DNA of 64,000 nucleotides, from contig NZ_CP152474.1 of assembly GCF_039727615.1 (NCBI RefSeq), forward strand, positions 558,001 through 622,000. The letters run 5' to 3'. The position numbers were made by a program, and so were the translations under genes. This document shows, piece by piece, positions 10,246 through 18,468 of this stretch (the first letter of the stretch is position 1; every line of letters starts with the position of its first letter). The DNA is from Leclercia sp. S52. Its GTDB lineage: Bacteria; Pseudomonadota; Gammaproteobacteria; Enterobacterales; Enterobacteriaceae. A model generated the notes under the pieces. That model was not told the origin of the DNA. It searched no databases and worked only from the letters and a program-made list of their open reading frames with translations.

Positions 10246-10845
10246 TCAGGTCAGGCGCTCGGCGGCCCTGACCAGATCCGCCAGCGAGCGGGCCTGCATT
10301 TTGTCCATCACCCGACGGCGGTGGACTTTGACGGTGATTTCACTCACCCCGAGCTCGGCGGCGATCTGCTTGTTCAGCATCCCGCTGATCGCCAGCTGCA
10401 AAACCTGCTGCTCGCGCGGGGTGAGGGAGAGATGGCGCTGTTTCAGGGAGTACTGCTCCCGCAGGTGCGAGGCGTTATCTTCCGCCAGCTTCAGCGCCGC
10501 GCCAATCGAGTCGATCAGATCGTTCGACGCCACCGGTTTGGTGAGAAACTCATACGCGCCGCCCTTCATCGCCTTCACCGACATGGGAATAGTGCCGTGG
10601 CCGGTGAGGTAGATAATCGGGATTTCGCGCCCGCTGGCCTTCAGGGTATCCGCCACCTCAAACCCGCTGATGGTGGGCATCTGCATATCGAGGATCACGC
10701 AGGAGGGCACATCTTCAAAAGTGTGCTGCAGAAAAGATTCTGCCGAGGAGAAGTCGAGGGCGTTCAGCCCTGCGGATTCCAGCAGCCCAACCACGGACCG
10801 CCTGACAGCGTGATCATCATCAACGACGTAAACAATGTGTTCCAT
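10246..10845 (-). CDS. FixJ/NarL-type response regulator transcription factor
   Basis: A 199-residue DNA-binding response regulator. The receiver has VVDDD (residues 8-12), phospho-acceptor D53 in CVILDMQMP and Lys in FLTKPV. The LuxR-type HTH spans about 137-195 (LTPREQQVLQLAISG then GVSEITVKVHRRRVMDKM). ATG 10845 is chosen over an upstream TTG at 10857. It converges on the hybrid kinase gene with nine bases between stops, the usual partner arrangement for FixJ/TodT/StyR regulators. It is the likely output of the kinase and candidate binder of the 2787-2866 iterons. Confidence 0.9.
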   Translation of the reverse strand: MEHIVYVVDDDHAVRRSVVGLLESAGLNALDFSSAESFLQHTFEDVPSCVILDMQMPTISGFEVADTLKASGREIPIIYLTGHGTIPMSVKAMKGGAYEFLTKPVASNDLIDSIGAALKLAEDNASHLREQYSLKQRHLSLTPREQQVLQLAISGMLNKQIAAELGVSEITVKVHRRRVMDKMQARSLADLVRAAERLT

Positions 10846-10959
10846 TAATAGCCCCAATGATTCAGCCTGACAGAGATGAGAGGATTTCGCCCAGCGTGAA
10901 AACCACCTCCGTACTGTTCAAGCGGTTATGGCGGCAGCTTTCGAACGCAACAACTCTAA

Positions 10960-10978
10960 CACATTAATTATCATTATC
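10960..10978 (-). promoter_or_regulatory. Possible Fur box upstream of the FixJ-type regulator
   Basis: On the minus strand the 19-mer starting GATAATGATAAT matches the classical Fur box at 15 of 19 positions by hand count. It lies about 115 bp upstream of the regulator start in a roughly 240-bp AT-rich gap (10846-11088) where no gene is seen. A hairpin (GGTTTT/AAAACC) at about 11010-11030 is also in this gap. Iron control of the cluster is only a suggestion. Confidence 0.4.
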
Positions 10979-11088
10979 ATTTAACAATATGATAACTATA
11001 TGAAAGCGATATGTGGTTTTTCAAAACCGCTTTTCACACTGGGTAAGCGTAGGCCAGGAATGGTTAAATTGTCGCCAATTGAGAAGGT

Positions 11089-11664
11089 CTATAGTAGCAG
11101 TTTATATTTTTCCAGCTCAGTCACTGTTTTCGGTAAACCCAACTGCAGCAGGCTTTGCAAAAATTGATCTGGCGTGAGGGGAGGATTACGCAGGTGCGAG
11201 CGCTGCATTCTTACCGCTTCAAGAACCAGCGCATGGTTCAGGTCGAAAAGGTCCGACAGAAACTCATCCGGATGAAGCGCTTCGACATCAAATTCAGCGA
11301 GGATTCCAGCCGGGAAATCGTCAAGATTGTAGGTCACAATCACTTCGGAATCCGAACGAATAGCCGCGGCAAGTACATGCCTGTCATCCTGATCAGGCAG
11401 ACTAAGACCATCAATAATGCTCTCATAGCCTGATACGCAGGCGTCGCCGAAGGCTTTATTCATGAGCATTTCGGTGCGCTTCAGCTGGCCTGCCGTGATA
11501 TCAGGGCGATTGATAAGCAGATTTCGCTGCCACTCATCATGTATTTGAATTGTCCATTTGGGTTGATATAAGCCCATCTTCCCAATATGCATGAGGAGAT
11601 CCCGCAGCATTGATGGGTACAGTACGCAGGCATCAAGAACGACGGGATAAGGTGAGTGCGTCAT
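11089..11664 (-). CDS. PIN domain protein, probable type II toxin
   Basis: A 191-residue PIN-fold protein. Acidic residues expected for metal-dependent RNase activity are visible: D11 in VVLDACVLYP, the cluster LPDQDDRH near 110-117 and the late Asp pair in TYNLDDFP near 136. The C-terminal 50 residues (QFLQSLLQLGLPKTVTELEKYK) are an additional helical tail. Its ATG overlaps the upstream HTH gene's TGA by one base (TGATG), so the two are co-translated as antitoxin then toxin. The HTH-plus-PIN order suggests a toxin-antitoxin module; toxicity is inferred. Confidence 0.8.
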   Translation of the reverse strand: MTHSPYPVVLDACVLYPSMLRDLLMHIGKMGLYQPKWTIQIHDEWQRNLLINRPDITAGQLKRTEMLMNKAFGDACVSGYESIIDGLSLPDQDDRHVLAAAIRSDSEVIVTYNLDDFPAGILAEFDVEALHPDEFLSDLFDLNHALVLEAVRMQRSHLRNPPLTPDQFLQSLLQLGLPKTVTELEKYKLLL

Positions 11665-12155
11665 CAGTAAAAGCCAAGCTCCTGACTTTGTTCCGCCAGC
11701 TCGCGAAGGGCTTGTATGCTTTCTGCATCACGCTGATCTTTGTACTTCATCAGGTCTGCGAAAAGAATGCGGCGATGACGGCCAGTTTTATGAAAAGGTA
11801 GCTTGCCTTCCTCGAGAAGTTTCACCATATGTGGGCGCGAAACGTTCAGGATATTGGCTGCCTCCTGCGTGGTTAATTCAGCATGCACGGGCACAACCTG
11901 CACGGCATTGCCCGCAGCCAGCTCACCCAGGATGCTCATCAGAAGCGTCAGTGAAGAGGTTGGCAGCTCTATTTGATGAGTGACATCCTGTGCATCCTGG
12001 ATCGTAATTTTTTGCGTTTCCTGCTTTGTGGACAGAAACGTAGCAAGCTCCCTTTGTCCGCGTACAGCTGCCTCAATCTCCTTTGGAGCCGGTAACGTAA
12101 GGCTGTTCAGAAGTGAGTTTGTCATTTCAGTATTCCAGTTAGTGTCGAGTTTCAT
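11664..12155 (-). CDS. Excisionase-like HTH protein, probable antitoxin
   Basis: About 163 residues from ATG 12155; an alternative ATG lies at 12125. The C-terminal half has a MerR/excisionase-type HTH (ELTTQEAANILNVSRPHMVKLLEEGKLPFHK, then RRILFADLMKYK), as in antitoxins paired with PIN toxins. The N-terminal half is helical and rich in Leu and Glu. The stop overlaps the PIN start by one base. Upstream, 12201-12233 holds three copies of a TTTCGTTT motif (minus strand), a candidate autoregulatory operator. Confidence 0.75.
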   Translation of the reverse strand: MKLDTNWNTEMTNSLLNSLTLPAPKEIEAAVRGQRELATFLSTKQETQKITIQDAQDVTHQIELPTSSLTLLMSILGELAAGNAVQVVPVHAELTTQEAANILNVSRPHMVKLLEEGKLPFHKTGRHRRILFADLMKYKDQRDAESIQALRELAEQSQELGFY

Positions 12156-12230
12156 AGTTATGGTGAGTAAAAGTACACCATAGAGAACTGTAATCGAAAC
12201 AAACGAAAAGCACAACAAACGAAATAAACG

Positions 12231-12252
12231 AAAAAGCCCCGCATTGCGGGGC
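12231..12252 (-). terminator. Rho-independent terminator of the VOC gene
   Basis: GCCCCGC (12236-12242) and GCGGGGC (12246-12252) pair across a three-base loop. On the minus strand the stem is followed by a run of T. It lies 30 bp past the VOC gene's stop and ends the leftward VOC/MFS operon. Confidence 0.85.
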
Positions 12253-12281
12253 TTGTGCTTTAGATATTATTCAGCGGGAAA

Positions 12282-12668
12282 TCACTCCCCCACCAGCTCA
12301 ATACGGTTCCCATCTGGATCCGCAATCACGGCTTCGTAATAGCCATCGCCGGTCATCCGTGGGGCGCCCAGGAGCGTGTTGTTTAACCGCGCCTGCTCCG
12401 CCATGCGATCCACATCTGCTTTGCTACCGACGTTCAGGGCGATATGCGCCCAGCCGACAAACTCCGCGTGCTGAGGAGAACCGGCCAGTTCCGGGACGGT
12501 CATTAGCTCGATGGTCGGTCCGTCGCTGAGGGTCATAAAGTGCGACGCAAACCCAGGGCGGTTTTTACTCAGGTAGCGTTCGTTGCGGCGTGCGCCAAAT
12601 ACGGTTTCCCAGAAGTGAACCTGGGCGTCCAGGTTGTGAGTCCAGAGTGCGACGTGTGCAATATTCAT
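12282..12668 (-). CDS. VOC (glyoxalase/bleomycin-resistance) family protein
   Basis: A 128-residue protein with the two beta-alpha-beta-beta-beta modules of the vicinal-oxygen-chelate fold. His in MNIAHVALWTHNLD, Glu in GPTIELMTVPEL, His in WAHIALNVGS and Glu in PDGNRIELVGE occupy the positions that bind metal in glyoxalase I-like enzymes. It is the last gene of a leftward operon after the MFS transporter (one base between them), opposite a DeoR-type regulator. This suggests a sugar or aldehyde pathway, but the substrate is unknown. Confidence 0.88.
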   Translation of the reverse strand: MNIAHVALWTHNLDAQVHFWETVFGARRNERYLSKNRPGFASHFMTLSDGPTIELMTVPELAGSPQHAEFVGWAHIALNVGSKADVDRMAEQARLNNTLLGAPRMTGDGYYEAVIADPDGNRIELVGE

Positions 12669-12669
12669 A

Positions 12670-13827
12670 TCATCCCTCGCTGCGGGCGGGTTGGTTAGCG
12701 GTGACGGTCATGGACAGCGCGGCGACGACCAGCATCAGCAGCATAATGACCATAAACGCCTGGGTTAAGGAGGTGGCATGCGCCACATAGCCGATAATGG
12801 CGGGCCCGGCGAGCACGCCGAGATAGCCCAGAGTAGTGATGGCCGGGACGGCGACCGCCTGCGGCATGCGGGTCTGACGGCCAACGGCGGAGAACATCAC
12901 CGGCACGATATTGGCGCAGCCGGCACCCACCAGCACGTAGCCCAGCAGCGACAGCTGCCACAGCGGCATAAAGGTCACCAGCGCAAAGCCGAGGGCGGCA
13001 ACGATCGCGCCACCCACTACCGCGCGCAGGGCCCCGGTGCGGGCGATCAGTTTGTCGCCGGTTAAGCGGAAAATCGTCATCGCCACCGCAAAGCAGGTGA
13101 AGCCCAGCCCGCCCAGCGACTCCGGTACGCCGCGCACTTCGGTGAGGAACACCGCGCTCCAGTCCAGCACCGTCCCTTCGGCGAGGAACACTGCAAAGCA
13201 GATGGCACCAATCAGCAGCACCACACCGCGCGGCACGGCAAACGCCGGGCCGGAGGCAGGGTTAGCCCACGGCAGCAGCCCTTTCAGGCTGAAGGCCAGC
13301 ATCAGAATAACGCTCAGGATAACGATCAGGCAGGCGACAAAGGCGCTGGCTCCGAGGGTCAGCAGCAGGGTCATTGCACCCGCGCCCGCGATGCCGCCGA
13401 CGCTGTACATACCGTGAAAGCCGGACATCACTGGCTTAGGTGAATCGCGCTCGACGATGATCGCCTGGATGTTCATGGCGCAGTCCGTCACCCCCACGCC
13501 GACGCCGAACAGCAGCAGGATGGCAGCCAGCAGGCGCGGATCCGGAACGATCGCCAGCAGCGGAGTGGTGAGCAGCACGATCGCCATCGCGGTAACAATC
13601 ACCCGACGGCAGCCGTAGCGGCTGGTCAGCATCCCGGTGAGCGGCATCGCAATTAACGCCCCCATCCCCAGGCACAGCAGCAGCGAGCCAAGCGTGGCCT
13701 CGTTAACGCCGGTATTGGCTTTGGCGTAAGGGACCAGCACCGCCCAGGTGGCGGTCACGTAGCCGGCAATAAAAAAGACGATCCGGGTGGCAAGCCGATG
13801 GACGGCTCCGGTGGTCTGAGGGGTCAT
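12670..13827 (-). CDS. MFS transporter, YbjJ-like
   Basis: A 385-residue, 12-helix major facilitator protein. GCRRVIVTAMAIVLLTTP follows a TSRYGCRR loop after helix 2, and LIARTGALRAVVGGAIVA follows the equivalent loop in the second half. The overall form resembles the YbjJ/FucP-like branch that moves sugars or small polar solutes. Its ATG overlaps the TGA of the upstream 52-aa gene. It is followed by the VOC gene and is divergent from a DeoR repressor at 14081 that probably controls it. Confidence 0.85.
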   Translation of the reverse strand: MTPQTTGAVHRLATRIVFFIAGYVTATWAVLVPYAKANTGVNEATLGSLLLCLGMGALIAMPLTGMLTSRYGCRRVIVTAMAIVLLTTPLLAIVPDPRLLAAILLLFGVGVGVTDCAMNIQAIIVERDSPKPVMSGFHGMYSVGGIAGAGAMTLLLTLGASAFVACLIVILSVILMLAFSLKGLLPWANPASGPAFAVPRGVVLLIGAICFAVFLAEGTVLDWSAVFLTEVRGVPESLGGLGFTCFAVAMTIFRLTGDKLIARTGALRAVVGGAIVAALGFALVTFMPLWQLSLLGYVLVGAGCANIVPVMFSAVGRQTRMPQAVAVPAITTLGYLGVLAGPAIIGYVAHATSLTQAFMVIMLLMLVVAALSMTVTANQPARSEG

Positions 13828-13982
13828 TTCACATCCTTATAAGGTTTCAGTAACGGGGAGGCCGGTATTTTGCGCTGCACCTGCTCCCCGGGGCGCGAAT
13901 TTGCGGTCACAGGCGCAAACAGAAAGCCGTCATGGGGGTTGGTGGCGGGTACCTGCTGACGGTAATCATCATAGTATTTCAT
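13824..13982 (-). CDS. 52-residue protein coupled to the MFS transporter
   Basis: A short reading frame (MKYYDDYRQQVPATNPHDGF...) that I do not recognise. Support for it being real: GGAG eight bases before the ATG at 13982, codon use like its neighbours, and a TGA overlapping the transporter's ATG (ATGA). No signal peptide or membrane helix; the sequence is polar and proline-rich. It is the first gene of the leftward operon, so it could act as a leader for translation of the transporter or be a small partner. Confidence 0.6.
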   Translation of the reverse strand: MKYYDDYRQQVPATNPHDGFLFAPVTANSRPGEQVQRKIPASPLLKPYKDVK

Positions 13983-14031
13983 CGTGACGCTCCGGTTTCG
14001 GGCCTGGTGGATTGACAGAGCGCGCCGTCAT

Positions 14032-14053
14032 GCAACATTATGCGCATTGTTGC
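14032..14053. promoter_or_regulatory. Inverted repeat, candidate DeoR-type operator
   Basis: GCAACA at 14032-14037 and TGTTGC at 14048-14053 form a perfect dyad around a 10-bp centre containing the palindrome ATGCGCAT. It lies between the divergent 52-aa/MFS/VOC operon and the DeoR-family gene, where an autoregulating repressor would bind. Confidence 0.55.
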
Positions 14054-14080
14054 TCGATTCAAATCCAGAGAAGATAATTT

Positions 14081-14851
14081 ATGCTCGATTATGCAGCTTT
14101 CCCGGAACAACGACAAGATCTGATCCGCCAGATCCTGCAGGAAAATGGCAGAGTGGTCTGCGCCGAACTGGCGACCCGGATGCAGGTGTCGGAACATACC
14201 ATTCGCCGGGATTTACATGAACTTAGCAAAGAGGGGTTCTGTAAGAAGGTCTACGGCGGGGCGGTGCTGCAGCTGGCGGATGCCGGAAATTTCTACAGCC
14301 GCGAGCAAAAAAATCACGCAAAAAAAGTCACGATCGCGCAGAAAGCGGCAACCCTGATCAAAGCGGGGAGCTGCATTTTTATCGATACCGGCACCACCAA
14401 CCTCGCGCTGGCGAAGGCCCTGCCGCCGGATCTGGCGCTCACCGTGGTGACCAACTCTCCGGCCATCGCCGCGGAGCTGCTGCGCCATCCCCTGTGCGAG
14501 GTGATCATCACCGGCGGCCAGATCCAGCGGACCTCTGGCGGCGCGGTGGGGGCCACGGCGGCGAGTCAGATCCAGGGGATTATTTTCGATCAGGCGTTTA
14601 TCGGCGGCTGCGCGATGGATCCGGGGATGGGGCTGACCGGGTTCGACTTTGCCGACTGCGAGTTCAAGAAGGCGGTGATCGGCCAGAGCAGCCAGACCAT
14701 TGTGGCGCTCACCACCGATAAAATCCCCGGCGTGGCGCGCTTTGTAGTGGCGAAAAGCAGCGATATCGACGTGCTGGTGGTGGAGGCGAGCCTGGATCAG
14801 GAGGCGATCGCAGCTTTTGCGGCGCAGGATGTGCAGGTTATCAACGTCTGA
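14081..14851 (+). CDS. DeoR/GlpR family transcriptional regulator
   Basis: 256 residues. The N-terminal winged HTH (RQDLIRQILQENGRVVCAELA then VSEHTIRRDLHELSKEG) is the DeoR signature. The C-terminal DeoRC sensor domain has IFIDTGTTNLALAKALP, TVVTNSPAIAAEL and FIGGCAMDPGMGLTGFD, the phospho-sugar binding loops. It is divergent from the 52-aa/MFS/VOC operon and probably represses it until a sugar phosphate appears. The 180 bp after it (14852-15031) holds no gene I can support; it is AT-rich and presumably carries the promoter of the next gene. Confidence 0.92.
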   Translation: MLDYAAFPEQRQDLIRQILQENGRVVCAELATRMQVSEHTIRRDLHELSKEGFCKKVYGGAVLQLADAGNFYSREQKNHAKKVTIAQKAATLIKAGSCIFIDTGTTNLALAKALPPDLALTVVTNSPAIAAELLRHPLCEVIITGGQIQRTSGGAVGATAASQIQGIIFDQAFIGGCAMDPGMGLTGFDFADCEFKKAVIGQSSQTIVALTTDKIPGVARFVVAKSSDIDVLVVEASLDQEAIAAFAAQDVQVINV

Positions 14852-15031
14852 TGGGGGTCGCCTGGAAAGCGCAAAATACCTAACATTAACAGCAAAATCT
14901 TAGCGGCACCCTTCGTAGAACAATCTACGTTAGTAAATATCTCAGTACTAAAAGCTGCATAAATTTTACTCCCTTTCTTCTTAACTCCCTGCGATTATCA
15001 TGGTCTTAGTGATTTAACTTAAGGGAAGACG

Positions 15032-17343
15032 ATGAACATACGTTATCCGGTACGGAAAGCCGATGGTCGGGAGTATAAGAACTATGACGAGTTGTTAACT
15101 GACACTCGAAAAAACGCCCATGGTTGGTGGTTACTTGGCGTAAATTGGTTCTGGCATGGTGGCATTCACATCGGAGCGTCATCTTCTCCGGCGTCGGTGC
15201 TGAGTCAGGATGCGCCGGAAAAGTCAGTGCCGCTCCAGTTTATGATGGACGGTGAGGTGGTGGCGTGGCGGCTTAACCGGGATTACGCGAAGACTGACTG
15301 TCGTCAGGAAAGGCCGTTGCGCGAGTCCGGGACCTTTGTGCTGGTCAGGTCAGTGTACAAGCCAGACGAGGAGGATGAATCCTCCTGGCTGACGCTGTAT
15401 CAACTGTACATGCATATGGCCCCCCCTTTCAGAATACCCGCAACGCCCGCTATACCGGGTCACGCAGAAAGGCCACGGTGTGCGGATTCGTCGCCATTCC
15501 CGCCATGATCACAGTCGCGAGATTGTTCCGGATGTACTGGCAAATAAACAGGGTCATGCCAGAACACTGAAGCAGGGTGAAATACTGGCCGTACTGCAGC
15601 AAAAATCGTTTCTGCTGGAACGTCAGCCTGAGCCGTTTGCACTGGTGCAGCGCCTTGAAGCGGGAAAACCTTCGGGAACACTTTTCTGGGTCGCGATGCG
15701 CCCGGAATATCTGGAGCCTGACGGGGAATGTTACATATGTCTGCCTGACTGGATGCACAATGCGCTGAATCACGGCGTGTTTGATGATGTGGTGGTGCCG
15801 ACCGTTCCGCTGAAAGTGACGGTGAAGGCAGGCGAACCGGTCGGATTCCTCGGTGCTGAGGATCTGGCAGATGAAGATAATTACCCGCAGGTTATTACCA
15901 CGGAATACAAAACTCATATCGAGTTGCTGAGTCTTGATGAGCATATCTCTGATTTTGTGGCCAACGTGAAAGGCATCAAAACGGGCAAACAGTATATCAA
16001 GCTGAAGCTGAAACGGCCGCTGTTCCTACGAAATGGTGAGGGTGAAGACAGCACTTTTGAACAGATGAGCGCCATTACTCGTGCTGATGCCGGAAGAATC
16101 ATCCCGCGCGATGCCACGTATCCGTTTACGGATAAAACCGGGGTAACGTACTTTCAGATCCGCCCACACAGCTGGATGCACCAGGATGATGTGGAGCAAC
16201 TTAGTCAGCATGATTTAACGGCGTTAAACTTTCACTGTATTGAAGCGGAGCCCACCACAGATTTTACCCGCACGCTGGACGAAAGCTGGTTAATCAATGC
16301 TCTGAAAAGCTTCAACTCTCACTTTGATGGGGAGAAAGGGCCGCAAAGCTCACAGGCGAAAATGTTTTATGACAGCCTGATCCGCAGTGCTGAAAATCGG
16401 GATTTGAGTGGACGTTATACGGATAAATTACAGGATGCGCAGCTGTTTGGCGCACTGCATACCAACCAGATGAGCATTCCGGAATATGCGCGGCGTCTGA
16501 TAGTGAAGCACGACAGCTATTGGCATAGTACCCGCGATGATACACGCTGGTCATCGGTCTTCAAGGACAGAGAAGAAAGTCCGATTGTTAAGAAGGTCAA
16601 CGGGGGGATTTCTGGACGCTACACGCTGGATGGATAAAGTCCCGCCATTCGCCAGTCAGCGATCGGTATGGCATTTTCACCCACTTGAGTTTTTAGAGAT
16701 GCTAAGAAATGCAGGCTTTCCTAAAACTCCAATCAATGGAGAGTTAACGTCTATTGAGTTTATTAATTTTTATAATGGAGATGAAATTGAAGAGTCTGAT
16801 TATGAAGAGGCAGCAAAAAATCTAAATTGTGAAGTTGCAGCAATTAAGGCTGTAGCAAAAACTGAAACTGGTTCTTATGGCTCCTATTTTAAATTTCAGG
16901 AAGATGATGATTATGTACCTGCAATCTTATTTGAAAGGCATCATTTTCATAAATATACGGGTGGGAAATATGACCAATATGAAGATATATCAAACGCAGT
17001 TGCGGGTGGATATGGAGAAACATCAATACAATATAGAAAGTTAGTAAAGGCATATGGACTCGATAAAAAAGCAGCCTTAAAATCAGCATCATGGGGTAAA
17101 TTCCAGATTCTGGCGTCAAACTATGCAGCAGCTGGTTATGCCAGTCCTGAGGATTTCGTCCTGGCCTTAAGTCAATCTGAGAAAAATCAACTAAAAGCAT
17201 TTGTTCACTTTATTGAGGCTGATAATGTTCTGCTGCGATCGATTCGAAACAAGGATTGGCTTTCATTCGCCAAAAGGTACAATGGTCCGAGGCAGAAGGG
17301 ATATGATTTAAAAATGGAGAAAAACTACAATGCGTCATTATAA
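15032..17343 (+). CDS. Modular effector with C-terminal N-acetylmuramidase domain (two frameshifts as read)
   Basis: About 770 residues when joined. The reading jumps frame at the C7 run 15420-15426 (MAP then LSEYPQRPLYRV) and at the G6 run 16602-16607 (VNGG then FLDATRWMDKV); each has one base too many. The last 200 residues match the DUF3380/PF11860 muramidase: IKAVAKTETGSYG with the catalytic Glu, ILFERHHFHK, SWGKFQILASNYAAAGY and RYNGPRQKGYD. The long N-terminal part, with a WHFHPLEFL linker before the enzyme, resembles type VI secretion cargo proteins next to vgrG, though no vgrG is in view. Composition turns AT-rich at about 16690, where the toxin cassette begins. No signal peptide. Confidence 0.75.
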
Positions 17344-17773
17344 TCTTATGGCATTAATTGCAATGTTTCTGTGCGGCTCATCATTTGCGCATGATGTATA
17401 TTTTTCATGTGACACAGTAAAAGGAAATATAAAATTAGATGAAGATAGAGGTGTGTTGCATTATTCATTAATTAAAGATGGTAAAAAAAAATTTGACTAT
17501 GAGTCAAAAGGTGATGATTTTTCGGGATTTAAATACAATCATTACTCACGATTTCAAACTGATTACTTCAATGTGTCATTCATAAACTCGGAGTATAAAT
17601 ACACGATATTTAGTAACTATGAAGATGGGAATGAAAGCCGTGGAGTCATTGTTACGAGTCTGAATAGCAAAAAGGAATCAGTTTATGATTGTAAGCCCGT
17701 TGGGATTGATCGCCTGAGTGATTTGTCAGCAAAACTGACCTGTGATAAGGACTCATCACTTGGTTGTGAGTAG
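17330..17773 (+). CDS. Secreted small protein, putative immunity to the muramidase effector
   Basis: 147 residues with a clear Sec signal peptide (MRHYNLMALIAMFLCGSSFA, cleavage near residue 20). The mature part is rich in Lys, Asp and aromatic residues, with three cysteines (near residues 27, 121 and 138). Its start lies 14 bases inside the effector's 3' end, so the two genes are co-translated. It shares the AT-rich composition of the toxin domain. A periplasmic protein in this position is what is expected of an immunity protein protecting the cell wall. I recognise no family. Confidence 0.65.
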   Translation: MRHYNLMALIAMFLCGSSFAHDVYFSCDTVKGNIKLDEDRGVLHYSLIKDGKKKFDYESKGDDFSGFKYNHYSRFQTDYFNVSFINSEYKYTIFSNYEDGNESRGVIVTSLNSKKESVYDCKPVGIDRLSDLSAKLTCDKDSSLGCE

Positions 17774-17800
17774 ATTCCCTTTTAGATACGCATAATATAA

Positions 17801-17956
17801 TTAGTGACATATTAGACAGGCAGCAGTGTTGAACACTGCTGCGGCCATCCACTGCTGCCAACGCTCAACTGTTTTTCTGGCATCTATCGCGTTGCGTTCA
17901 GGGCGGTCAAGTTTGGCGACAATCATTACATCACTATTTTCCAGGCGGCACCCCAT
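17801..17956 (-). pseudogene. Remnant of a serine recombinase (resolvase/invertase)
   Basis: The minus strand reads MGCRLENSDVMIVAKLDRPERNAIDARKTVERW, matching the catalytic-domain stretch of resolvases (usually GDxLVVxKLDRLGRNxxD), then drifts into a stop at 17801. Only about 40 residues of the family are present; the N-terminal catalytic Ser region and the DNA-binding domain are missing. It contains a perfect dyad: CAGCAGTGTT, one base, AACACTGCTG (17821-17841). It marks an old mobile-element insertion just after the effector/immunity pair. Confidence 0.6.
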
Positions 17957-17965
17957 GAAAGCCGC

Positions 17966-18274
17966 TTAACGCACCTCAAACACCACCGCCGTCCAGTTGA
18001 CTCGGGTACAGGGCGGAAACTCGGGGCAGGGGTCGATATGGGTACAGGCTCCCGACCAGATAAAGGTGTCTTCATCAATCCGGTACCAGTGCGGATTGCC
18101 CTGCACCGCATCACCCACCACCGTCGCCTGCACGCTGATACGGCTCCCCTCAGGCAACTCGCGGGCCACAGGCGCAAACACGGACGGACTCTCTTTACGC
18201 GTATAGACACCCATCAGGGTCTTCACACTGGCGGAAACGGGAAGTTCGACGAACGGGCTCATGACAGGCCTCAT
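17966..18274 (-). CDS. SH3-like domain small protein
   Basis: 102 residues; a second in-frame ATG at 18262 may be the true start. The middle (VKTLMGVYTRKESPSVFAPVARELPEGSRISVQATVVGD then GNPHWYRIDEDTFIWSGAC) has the spacing of a bacterial SH3b domain. No signal peptide. Such domains often bind peptidoglycan, which fits its place beside a muramidase effector, but this is suggestive only. The 194 bp up to roxA contain a TATAAT hexamer at 18431-18436, a probable -10 of roxA. Confidence 0.55.
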   Translation of the reverse strand: MRPVMSPFVELPVSASVKTLMGVYTRKESPSVFAPVARELPEGSRISVQATVVGDAVQGNPHWYRIDEDTFIWSGACTHIDPCPEFPPCTRVNWTAVVFEVR

Positions 18275-18468
18275 AACAGTGCACTCTTTGTGATTAACGA
18301 TATAAGTCGCTCTCTATCTCGCGATCACGATAAAGCGTGAAACTGTCAGGCTGTGTCATGCGAAAGGCTGAATGCGGCAGATTTCATCCCCGCTTGACCC
18401 ACGACAAGGCAGCCTGGCCCGGCCTCTTTCTATAATCAGGCCCGTTTGTCTTTTCACTGGTGCTAACC

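Noticed and set aside
11155..11433. 92-codon plus-strand frame within the PIN gene
   Set aside because: Antisense to a recognisable PIN domain and without a ribosome site.
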